DNA from: Nocardia vermiculata NBRC 100427 | GTDB lineage: Bacteria; Actinomycetota; Actinomycetes; Mycobacteriales; Mycobacteriaceae | DNA: 64,000 nucleotides | Reading direction: 5' to 3' | Assembly: GCF_001613265.1 (NCBI RefSeq) | Contig: NZ_BDCA01000007.1 | Location: 124,001 to 188,000, forward strand | Shown here: positions 27,971-37,700 of the stretch, in pieces | How the letters are laid out: each line of letters opens with the position of its first letter | How positions within the stretch are numbered: position 1 is the first letter of the stretch | Made by a program: the position numbers and the translations under genes | Notes under the pieces: generated by a model | What the model was told of the DNA's origin: nothing | The model's input: the letters and a program-made list of their open reading frames with translations, nothing else | Database searches by the model: none

Positions 27971-30280
27971 TCAGTCCCCCCAGGGCCGGATCGCTGTGTC
28001 CGCGGGCGGTTCCCAAGGCAGCAGAGCATCGGGATAACCGGGCCAGGAAGGTAGGGGTGCCGGTGCTCCGGTGATCGCATACGGCTGCCACGGCTCCTCG
28101 CTGTTACATCCCAGATATCGCAGATCCAGGAGAATGCGATGTAATCGTCTGGGCCGTAGCGCAATTGGCGCCTCGTACCGAACCGCGTCCGCGACGGGGC
28201 TCTTCAGGTGGCCAAGCGTGCGTTCGTCCGGAGTTTCACCGTTGGCGGAGAGGGCGGCATCCGCGGAAGCGGGCGCGAAGTCGAGCCGGTAACGAAACCC
28301 CTCGGTCGCCGGCGGTAGTTCCGCGAACTCGGACCCCACCCACAGCACGTGGATTCCTGCAGCGGGCCCGTCCCGGTGCGCCAGCACTGTGATCAGGTCC
28401 TGCATGTTTGGATCGACGGCTTCAAATCGCCTACCGGAGACGTCGCCGACGATCATCAACTCTGGCATGGGGGTCAGTTCCTGACCGGAGATTCGGGCAT
28501 TGTTGTACTGCGTGAAATCGGCGAAGCCGAGTTCCTGCAATACCGAGTGTCGTCGTTCGATCTCGAGGTACAGCGCGTCGGCGACGGCCCGCACGTACAG
28601 GGAGTTCTCATTCACACATGCGACGACCGCCGAAACGTGCGGTAGCCCCACCAGCCGGTCGAACGTGCCGACGAGGCCACGATCGAGGAATACGAAGTTC
28701 AGGATCTCGGGTGAGTGTGAGATCGCCAGCCCGAGCAGGATAGTTTCCATCTGGGCGGTCCGGACGGCAGCGTCGGCACAGAGGAGATATCCACACGCGC
28801 CCGCTGCGCCGTGAACCGCATTCACATCCAGGCCGACCGGTTGACCGGACTCACCGAGACCGATCGGAATCCGCCGCAGAGTATCCGAACCTCGGGGCGA
28901 CCAACGATGGGCGAGGTCGTACAAGCCCATGTCGGTGTCGTACAAACTGTCGAAGTCGACAGGTCCGCCATCTTCCCGCTGCCGCGGCCCATCGTCACGG
29001 ACCCGCCACTCCATGGAGGGCATGAGAATTTCGCCGGCCGGCAGCAGCTGCGCACGGGCGGCGACGGTCAGCCACATCGCACACTGGTCAGGCCACCCGT
29101 CCGGCATCGATGGCGAGGCGAGCGCGGCGCGAAAGCGAATTGGCTCCACACCGGGGGCGGTCAGGTATGCATGCCCCGGCTCATCCGGAAGATGGGCCGC
29201 CGCGGCGGTGCCCACAAGCGCATTCGATTCCGACTCCGACGAGACTTTCGACGCAATTCGCCATGAGGCATGCGAGTCGATCCATTCCGGCCGGGTGCCG
29301 AATCGGTTCGTGCCGAATAGCAGGTGGATGCCCAAGGACCGACCCACTCGAGCCAACAGGAGCAGCGCGTCGACCAGTTGGTTACGCCCCTCCGGCATTT
29401 CGTGCAGATTGTCGACCACGACGATCAACTCGGGAATCGGATCCAGATCGGCCCCAGCGGCACGCGCCGCCTCGTACTCTCCGAGGCTCGTGAACCCCGA
29501 AGAGTTCTGGATCCGATCACTGCGCCGCTCGGCCTCCTCCGCCAGGATCTCACCGATCGACACGATTCTCGATCGATCACGAATCACGCCTGAAGCGACA
29601 CCGACCACGTGCGGCAGCGTCGACACAGCATGAAACACACCGCTGCAACCGATATCGACGAGGACGAGGTTGAGCTCCCTGGGACTATGAGTGATTGCGA
29701 GCCCGAGCACGATGCTCTCGAGCAGACCGGATTTATCCCTGCCCGCTACGAGACCGTGCCCCATCCCCCCTTCGACACCCGAGTTGACGTCCAGTTCGAC
29801 CGTGCTCCGGCCCTCAGTGAACCCGACCGGAATGCACAGCCGACGCCCCGCCTGCCACGGCGGCCCGAGCTCGACCCGCTCTTCCCAGGTGGGGATACCG
29901 TACAGCGCGTCGAATCCGAGCTCTGAACAGAACGCATCCGAGGGTGGCTCAAAAACCACGGGCTCATACGCGGGCGGCGCATCCTCGATACTCACCGGAG
30001 GATAGACCTGGCGCATCGCCGGCCTGCGGCGGTTCCGCTTCGCCTCCCCGAAATCGTCCGCGATCATGTGCGAACTCCAACTCGGGTACTCGAACACCAC
30101 TCCCGTGTCCGCGTCGACCACCAGACTGGTCATACCCAGACTCGCGTCGAGATCCATGGAACTCGTATCCGCCTGCACGAGCCAGCCACCCTCCATCTCG
30201 TACAGGTGAAAGCTGCGGTCCGGGTTGAGAATTCGAGCCAGATACGCTTCCACTTGCTCCCGCGTTCGGTACTCCGCCAT
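27971..30280 (-). CDS. Double EccC/FtsK-like pseudo-ATPase with an N-terminal immunity-like domain
   Basis: 769 residues. Residues 1-85 form a small domain (YRTREQVEAYLARILNPD, GGWLVQ, SLVVDADTGVVFEYPSW) that also occurs in the nested gene at 32654-33178. Two EccC-type FtsK/SpoIIIE modules follow (about 125-400 and 445-690). Each has the lead-in (RRLCIPVGF, RRIPIGLGESGQPVGLDV) and VLGLAITHSP / LLGLAISHSP of ESX motor proteins. Both nucleotide sites are wrecked. The first Walker A reads LVAGRDKSGLLES, three residues short and without GxGKS; the second reads LLCADAAVRTAQM. The Walker B acids are followed by IGCSG and RGLVG instead of the usual Lys-Gly-Gly. The ATG has a fine GAAGGAGAT site. It cannot be an active motor; it may mimic EccC to bind or block toxin export. 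Confidence 0.82.
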   Translation of the reverse strand: MAEYRTREQVEAYLARILNPDRSFHLYEMEGGWLVQADTSSMDLDASLGMTSLVVDADTGVVFEYPSWSSHMIADDFGEAKRNRRRPAMRQVYPPVSIEDAPPAYEPVVFEPPSDAFCSELGFDALYGIPTWEERVELGPPWQAGRRLCIPVGFTEGRSTVELDVNSGVEGGMGHGLVAGRDKSGLLESIVLGLAITHSPRELNLVLVDIGCSGVFHAVSTLPHVVGVASGVIRDRSRIVSIGEILAEEAERRSDRIQNSSGFTSLGEYEAARAAGADLDPIPELIVVVDNLHEMPEGRNQLVDALLLLARVGRSLGIHLLFGTNRFGTRPEWIDSHASWRIASKVSSESESNALVGTAAAAHLPDEPGHAYLTAPGVEPIRFRAALASPSMPDGWPDQCAMWLTVAARAQLLPAGEILMPSMEWRVRDDGPRQREDGGPVDFDSLYDTDMGLYDLAHRWSPRGSDTLRRIPIGLGESGQPVGLDVNAVHGAAGACGYLLCADAAVRTAQMETILLGLAISHSPEILNFVFLDRGLVGTFDRLVGLPHVSAVVACVNENSLYVRAVADALYLEIERRHSVLQELGFADFTQYNNARISGQELTPMPELMIVGDVSGRRFEAVDPNMQDLITVLAHRDGPAAGIHVLWVGSEFAELPPATEGFRYRLDFAPASADAALSANGETPDERTLGHLKSPVADAVRYEAPIALRPRRLHRILLDLRYLGCNSEEPWQPYAITGAPAPLPSWPGYPDALLPWEPPADTAIRPWGD

Positions 30281-30315
30281 GTGGTATCTCCTTCGGTGGG
30301 TGCACCTGCGCCAGA

Positions 30316-31716
30316 TCAGGTCGGTGGGTAGCGGCGCAACCATTCCTTGTCAGTGAGCACGTCTCGTAGTTCGGTGGCGAGGTCGCCGGCGAGATCGTCC
30401 AACGCGTCGACCGATGACAGGGGGTCTCGAAATACCTTGGGAACAGCTTTGATTCCGTACTCAGCGCCCATCAGCAATCCTGCCGTCGCGGCGACCGCGC
30501 AGCGGTCAGAGGCGTAGTTCACTGCCAGCAGCAGTGCCTCGCGCAGATAGTCACCGGATATGGCGCAGTACAACGCCAAGCCGAACGCTTCGGCTCCATC
30601 CTCCCCGAGGCCAGGAAAATAACGCTGAACGGTCTGCAGCGGAGCCGGAACCTTTTCTTCACGCGCCAGGATGACCGAACGGTTCATCATCAACCGCGTC
30701 TTTTCGTGGTCAGGTCTGCGTTGCACCTCGAAGTAGGCGGTCTCGAGCGATTTCCGGAAGGGTTGATCCCGAATCAGTTGATGCACAACAACAGCCATAG
30801 CACCGGCCGCCAGGAAATCATCGGGATGAGGATGCGTCAGCGCAGCAATTGCCACGGCAAGATCGAACGTTTCCGACACATCTTCCGACCAGACGGCGGC
30901 AAGAGCAGCGCGGACCAGAACATCACCACCACGAGCTTCACTGCGAGGATCAACAGTGGTCGAGCGGACCCCAGTAGCGGCAAAGTCGACGAGGGTATCG
31001 ACAATAACTAGAGGTGGTCGACGATCGACAGTCAACTCCACGACCTGTGCCAGCACACCATCCGGCTGGTCGTACTCACCGGCGTCAGCTGCATAGATAC
31101 CGCCATACCTGCGCCACTCATATTGGGTTTGTGGGTCTTCCGTGTCCCACACCATGTAGTACAGCCACCGTTGAAACCCGTGTTGCACCGCCGAAACAGG
31201 GTCAACAAGACTACCGTTGCGCCTACCGCCCAATGCACGGAGCAGACCCTCGGCGCAAAATGCCATCATCTGAGTGATCCAGGTAGGACCAGCGGAAGTG
31301 CCCGGCAGATAGTCAACCAAGCCTGAATCGGACACTCCAGTACCACGCAAATACCAAGGGTAAGTCTTCACCACATCGCAGGAACTGGCGAATGCATCCC
31401 CGGCAGCTGCGGAAATTATGGCCCCGCGTAACCGTTCCGGTCCGGTCGGTAGCGGCAGTCTCCCTATTCCATCCGGCGGGCGGTAACCGATCTCCGCAGC
31501 ACGAGAATCGAAGGATATCTCCGCTTTCAACGACGATTCTATATCGACGTAATGCTGGTTATAATCACTATCGGGAACCGATCGAGTCTCGGGCCGAAAT
31601 TCCACCTTCTCCCTGTTCCGCGCCGCCCAATCAGAGTGCCAGAATCCAACTTTGAGGCCTCTCCGATTCCACTCGTTCGCAGGCCACCCTTTGAGTACGA
31701 TTTCAGGATCTCTCAC
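30316..31716 (-). CDS. ADP-ribosylglycohydrolase-like protein with degraded metal site
   Basis: 466 residues. After about 95 N-terminal residues of unknown type, a DraG/ARH fold begins at RLRGAIISAAAGDAFASSCD and runs to NYASDRCAVAATAGLLMGAE followed by YGIKAVP. The magnesium-binding residues are largely lost: the usual DDT of the first motif is replaced in GPTWITQMM, and GGDTDT became ASDRCA. The start ATG overlaps the stop of the giant toxin ORF (ATGA), the classic position of an immunity gene for the last warhead. A catalytically inactive ARH could still bind ADP-ribosylated or toxin surfaces. Base composition is lower in GC than the middle of the toxin ORF. Confidence 0.72.
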   Translation of the reverse strand: MRDPEIVLKGWPANEWNRRGLKVGFWHSDWAARNREKVEFRPETRSVPDSDYNQHYVDIESSLKAEISFDSRAAEIGYRPPDGIGRLPLPTGPERLRGAIISAAAGDAFASSCDVVKTYPWYLRGTGVSDSGLVDYLPGTSAGPTWITQMMAFCAEGLLRALGGRRNGSLVDPVSAVQHGFQRWLYYMVWDTEDPQTQYEWRRYGGIYAADAGEYDQPDGVLAQVVELTVDRRPPLVIVDTLVDFAATGVRSTTVDPRSEARGGDVLVRAALAAVWSEDVSETFDLAVAIAALTHPHPDDFLAAGAMAVVVHQLIRDQPFRKSLETAYFEVQRRPDHEKTRLMMNRSVILAREEKVPAPLQTVQRYFPGLGEDGAEAFGLALYCAISGDYLREALLLAVNYASDRCAVAATAGLLMGAEYGIKAVPKVFRDPLSSVDALDDLAGDLATELRDVLTDKEWLRRYPPT

Positions 31717-34700
31717 GATGCCTCCTTACCAATCCACCGCACGGCATGCCACATGATGGTTACGCCCGGCTCCATGAAGACACGCTTTCCCAGCCACGAC
31801 AAATCACGCGACTCAACCGACGAAGCCCCTTCCGGCCTGCCAAGAAGTGCAATTTCTTCTGGATGCGGAAAGTCTTCGTCCCCGACACGGAAGCGTTTGA
31901 CAATCCCGGCGGCCTTACGTTCCAGGGCGGCGAGTTCTTTAAGATTTTCTACCCGTTCATCACTTGGAGAACGAGCCTGTTCCGCAGATTCCCGAGCAAT
32001 TACAGCACGTAGTTTGCGAATTTCTCTGTTCAACCGCGGAAGAATATCATTCACAGCTTGCTGCTGATTGGAAAACTCAAACCCTTGCCTGGCCCATGCA
32101 TAACTACCGACATCGATATTGGCACGTAAAACTACTTCGGTAACACCGGACTCCCGATACCACTCGAACATGGCCGTGTTCCACTCCCCCGCAAACCCCT
32201 GACCTTGAACACTCTTATGGAGGGAGAACACAGAGTGGTTGGCAAGAATATTGCCCTCACGATAGAAGTAGGACCTGGTCGCGCGTCCAACCTGCTTGCC
32301 GTCGGCGTCGTAAATGGTCATTTCCGGATACAGGCCCCCCGAGTCGCCGCTGACCCTTTCGACAACGACACGCAAACCGCCGTATTCGCCGTTGATAGCC
32401 TGTTGCAACTGCGCCAATACCCGCTCCTCGTCGAGCGGCGCCCCGTCCGGCGGAAACAGATCTTTGAGTTTTGGTACCGGCTCACGGGAGCGAGTCGGCG
32501 GCTCACTGTGGTCGGTGTTGTCGGGAGGAGTCTCCGCCGCCGGCTGATCACGCCGGCCGTTTTCAAGCGCTTCCGGAGCCGACGATGATGGATCCACGGC
32601 ATGACGATCGTTCTCGTGGGTCCGGGTGGCCGGGGTGGTATCCGGGCCCTGGCCTACTCCTCGAACGTCCCCTCCGCCGGCCATGTCCCGTCTCGGCCCT
32701 GTTTCCACACGACCCACGACATCGCGCTCGCCGCGCTCGAGTCCGTCGGCTCGAAGTCGAGAGTCTCCGTGTCGATCGTCAGCTCGAACTCCCTGGTCGA
32801 GGCTTCGCTCAGGGACTCGATCTCGACCGAGTACCGGACCGTTGTCGATTCCTCGTGCAGCAGTCGCAGATCGAGGCGATTCCGTGGTGGGTAGATCTGG
32901 GCTCCCTGCACGGGTTCGCCGATCTGAATCGCCTGGTCGTACATTTCGCCCACCGTCATCGGGTGCAGACTCGGGTGCACGGTCACGACGCCTGTCTGTC
33001 GATTCACCACGTAGCTGGTCAGGCCGAGATCCAGATCTTGTTCCTCCTCCTCCGGAGTCAGTTGCGGACGACATACCCACCCGTGTTCGAACGGGATCAC
33101 CATGTCGAACTCCTGACTCGGGAACGCGGTGCTCAGGTACTCCCGCACCTGTTCCGCGCTGTCCAGCTGTGGCGCCACTGCGTGATACTCCGTTCGGGTC
33201 GACTGTCATGAACCGCAAACCCGCCGACCGATTCACCAGGTGGGCAGGTGGATGCTCCGAGATGATGGGGGGTCTTGCCTGGGCATCCACCCACATCGGC
33301 CCGCGCGCTCCGATCGGGTAGACGATCGCGGTCGCGTGGGAGCCTCCGATTCTCGGACTGCCGTCCGCGTTGTACTGCGGTCGGCCGAACTCGTCGGTGG
33401 CGTGCCAGGCATTGTGAACATAGGCAGCAGCGCCGGGCCCGAGTTGACCGACCCAGTTGTGGAGCGCTTGGAACTGGTCCGGAATCGAAGCGCCGCCGTG
33501 GCCGTAATTCTGCCAGGCCCCACCGATCCATTCCTCTGCCCGGCGCAACCCGAGGCGTTCCCCGGTCCGGGTATCGAGGCTGCCGTCGGCGAGCCGGTCC
33601 GGAAAGCGTGGGGCCGCCACAACAGGGCGGCCGAGGTGCGTCGACAAAACCGACAGAGTGACTTCGTTGCAGTCGTTGCTCCTGCCCGGCCGGGAGGGGC
33701 CACCGTCGTTGATGTGCTGGGCGTATACGTGCGGATCGGCGCCGACGACGAACCGGTCACCTCTGCGCACCGCGTCCTCGACATTGTGTTGGTAGGACGC
33801 GTGCTCGACGCTGCGCAGGTTCCCCGCGCCTTGCACTCGGCCGGTGGTCACGTCCGGCCGGGTGCAGGGAGTGTTCGCTCGGGCAATATCGTTGCTCAGC
33901 TGCCGAGCGCCAGTTGCGTCGATATGTGGTGCTGTCGAGCCCGGCTGCTCGGGTAACCCGAGATGCCTGCCCAGTTGTCGTGCGAAGAGATCCGGCGGAG
34001 TGCGAGGATGCCAGGCTCCCGGCGATTCACTCACGTGCATATGGATATTCGCCGTTGCCGGGTCCGTCGCGGGAACCAGATCCACCAGGACGCGGTCACC
34101 CGACAACAAGCGTTGTCCTTGGTTGAAGGTGCTGTCGGTCCCATAGTGCGCGTTGTGGATGAGCTGCTGGACGGCTTGCGGATGAATATGCGGATCTGCG
34201 GTGACATTCACCCGCACCGTGACAACCGTTATCGGTCCACCGGGGGCATTCGGATAGCGACGAACATCGTAGGCCGGAGCACTGCCTCTGGTCCGAACCT
34301 GCGTGACCGTCCCGCCTTCCGGCATCTGGCCGCGAAGATAGTCACGCATCTGCCGAGATTCGTTAGCACGCACCTCTTCCCGGGATGGTTGCCGCTGTGC
34401 GGGCGGGGCTTGGGGATCGGACCGATGAGGGCCGTGACCACCATTGTCCGCTCGTGGCGCAGGGTGGTTACCCTGCGTTCCCCAACGGTCCTCGGGCGTG
34501 CTGCGACGGGGCGAACCTTCCGTCGTCGACTGCTGTGCACGCGCATCATCCTGCCGCCCAACCGAGTTCGGATTCCTCGGATCCGGCACGGGTGCCGGCG
34601 GGGCCGAATGCTGCGGTGGCACGGGTTGGCGTGGCTGCACCGCCGCGTGCGTTCCCTGCTGACTCGGGTTCGGCGGACCGAGGTTGAGCGATGAGCCGAT

Positions 34701-37700
34701 ATGCGGTGCCGGCGCTTGATGCGGCGTTGGGTGTTGTGGCGTTGGCGAATTCGAGCCCAGCGACTCCGGCCCCGGTGGAGACTGCACGGGGCGTGCCTGT
34801 TCGACCGGGTGCGCCTGGACAGAAGGGCGATTCGGCGAGTCGGATACGGACGCGCGGTCGTCGTGTACCGGCGGGTTCGATACAGGCGCACGGTGATCCG
34901 GGACCGGTGGCTGAGACTCGACGCGCCGAGGGCCCGGAGACTGGTTGAGCGGTCCCGGATGCTGCTGGTGCGTCTGGGCGAGCCCCTGGTGGTGCACCGA
35001 GTCCAATGACGCGTCGTGCCGAGTCGTGACGCGCGGATCCTCCGATGACCGATACCGCGGCGGATCGGAATCCGGAGACTGAGCGGACAGCCGGTCCGGC
35101 GTCTGCGGTGGCGGCGATAGACCGTCCGGGTCTACTCGGCGCTCCCCTCCCGCTTGCGCCTGATTCGTTCCATCTCCGACTTGCGCCAGCGTTCCCAGTT
35201 CTTCTCTTGTTCCTCGGTCGCTTCGGGGCGGCCCTTCGCTTCGCGCGCCCTCCACTCCTCCATCTGGCGCTCGTGGCGTTCCTCCGCTTCCGCTCCTGGG
35301 GCTACTTGTCGCAGCGTCGGCCCCAGATGCATCCGAGCGATCTCTTCCGCCCGTTCCGGTGTCAGTTCCATCAGGATCCCTTCCCAAATCGAATAGATGT
35401 ATGACGTATTTGCCGTCTTCGTATATACGGCTGGTGATTTCGAAACTGTGTCCAGGAGGGAACACAACTTCGTCCTGCTGACCGCTCGCCCAGGAAATGT
35501 CTTTACCATGCCGGGATTCGATGACGAATTCGACCTTGGTCCCCATCTGAATATTTCCGGTCGATGCCTCCTTGTCCGACGAGACGAAGCCTGGGTCGAC
35601 TCGCACTCCTCCGACCTCGTAGTCGGCGAGGAAGTCGTGCAACTCGGCATCGTTGTAGAACCGAACCGACCGGTGGACGGGCCGTTGAAGATCGGGCAGC
35701 TTGTTCAGCCCGGACACCAGCGCACGGATCGCCGCGTCGTACTGCTCGAGAAGGGCGCGGTTACCGTTCCGCGTGGCGTCGATCACTGGACCGTTCAGGA
35801 CGTCGAATTGATTGTGCCGAACAGCGGCGATCTCGGCGTCACTGAGATTGAACAACTCCGGCCAGTCCTCGCGCTGCCGGGATCGGATATCGGCCGCCTC
35901 GGACAGGTACCCCGGATGCTGACGTGCGTATTCAGCACCGGCGTCGGGATCCCTGAACTCGGGATTCGCGAAGTAATCCTTGTCCTCGACCGGAAGTCGC
36001 TCGCGCGGTGCGGGATCCGACGCGCCGGGCGCATCGAAAGTGCCCGGATCCAGCGACGGATCCGGCTCACCTGTGGGAGCGGTTCCGCTGAACTCGTCAC
36101 GTGGAGGCGGCGCGCTGTACGGAGGCGCCGCGTCCTCGGTCAGGAAGCGATGACTCCGTTCACCGGCCACTGCTTCTCGCGTTTGGCCCGCATCAGGATC
36201 TGGCCTGCGGCCGACCGGAAAATCACGTCCTCCGGTTGGTCCGTACGGGGGGCGTTGTTCGCCTTGTCGATCGTCAGGGTGCGGTCCAGGTGGTCCCTGG
36301 TCTCCCCGAACTGGTACGTCACCTCGTCCGGGCTGTTCTCGATTTGGTTGTAGTAGATCAGTAGTGCCATTGTCCGGCCCCCATAAGGTGTCGTACCGTT
36401 CGCCCGAGCGCCCCGCGGCGACTTCGGACCAGTTGTGATCGATATTGGCATGTGCGTGAGCATCCTGATACAGCGAGCCCGGATGGTCACGGTAGTAGTT
36501 CGCCTCGGTCAACTCGTGTTCCAGCAACACGAGGTCGGCCGGGTCGGGACGATCGGATCGGAGCCTGATCCACGCTTCGGCGATACCGGGGTCGGCGTCG
36601 TAACGACGATGAACGACATCTCCGTCGTAGTCCCGGATCGGATGTTCTTCCCAGAACAGATGATCTTTGATCCGACGGATGTCGTCTCGCGAGAAATTGC
36701 TGCCATCAGCACGCGGGTACTGCGCCAGAACACGTGCGATGTCGTCGATATCGCGGTCGTCGCCCCGAAAACGGTCGTAAGCGTCCTCGGCCCATTCGAA
36801 TGCCGCGAAATCATCGCGTGGACGAATCGCTCCGCCCGTGTGAGCATCGGGCACGACCGCCGGTGCGTCGGATCCGGTGACCTCACCGGGATGATGCATC
36901 CGGTCCGCCGGAGACGTAGGGCTCTGTGCAGCGGCGTCAGCATCCCCAGTGCGTTCGCGATCGGCGTGGTCATCACCGACCAGCCGATCGCCTCGGGCCG
37001 CGGACGATCGACCGGAACTGTTCAGGCCTGAATCCCGCCCCCGCCCGGCCACCGAGGGTTGGTTCCCTTCTTCGCCAGGATGCGTCCGGCGACCGTCGTA
37101 ACCAGCGGGTCGGTCTTCCCGTCCATCGCTTCGACGATCGGGCCTGCCTTCACGATCACCAGCTCGCGGTCCAGGTTCGTCGTGTCGCTCCCGAACCGGT
37201 ACCTCACCTCGGTCTCGGTTTCGGCTGTCTTCCGATAGACCACGTACAGGGCCACTGTCACCTCCACGAGCGCGATCGGTCGGTCCGCGGCCCCCGTTCT
37301 CTGCGTTGTCGCGTCTCGCATGTCCGTCACGACGAGGCTGATCGGCAGCGACTGGCGGCCCCTGGTGTGGGGAGGAATCGCCCCTCGGGCGCTGGCTCGC
37401 GTCCGTCCGCGCGGGCACGTCCACCGGCGCTGATGAACGGGGTGCTGCGGCAGCTTCGGGTCGCGCTGCTCCTGTTGCCGGCGCGGCGTCCGAAGGTCGA
37501 CGGTCCGATGTTTCGACGCCGGGCGAGCGAGCCACTTCGGGCGCTCGATTCTGCTGCCCCACACTGTTGGACGGCTGCGGGCCGGCGTCCGTCGGCCGCC
37601 CCACCGGCGTGGGCCTATCGGCGGCAGTGGTGCTCGCAGCGGCGGACGGTGGGGGCGCGGCTGCACGATCGGTGGGCGATGCACCCGGCGCGGACGACGC

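Noticed and set aside
27710..30280. The EccC-like gene as evidence of an ESX core locus
   Set aside because: Both P-loops are destroyed, the membrane N-terminus is missing, and no eccB, eccD, eccE or mycP is nearby.
32471..34694. Plus-strand open frames opposite the toxin gene
   Set aside because: Arg/Ser-rich shadows without motifs or ribosome sites; the nested immunity genes on the minus strand are different and have Shine-Dalgarno sites and paralogues.
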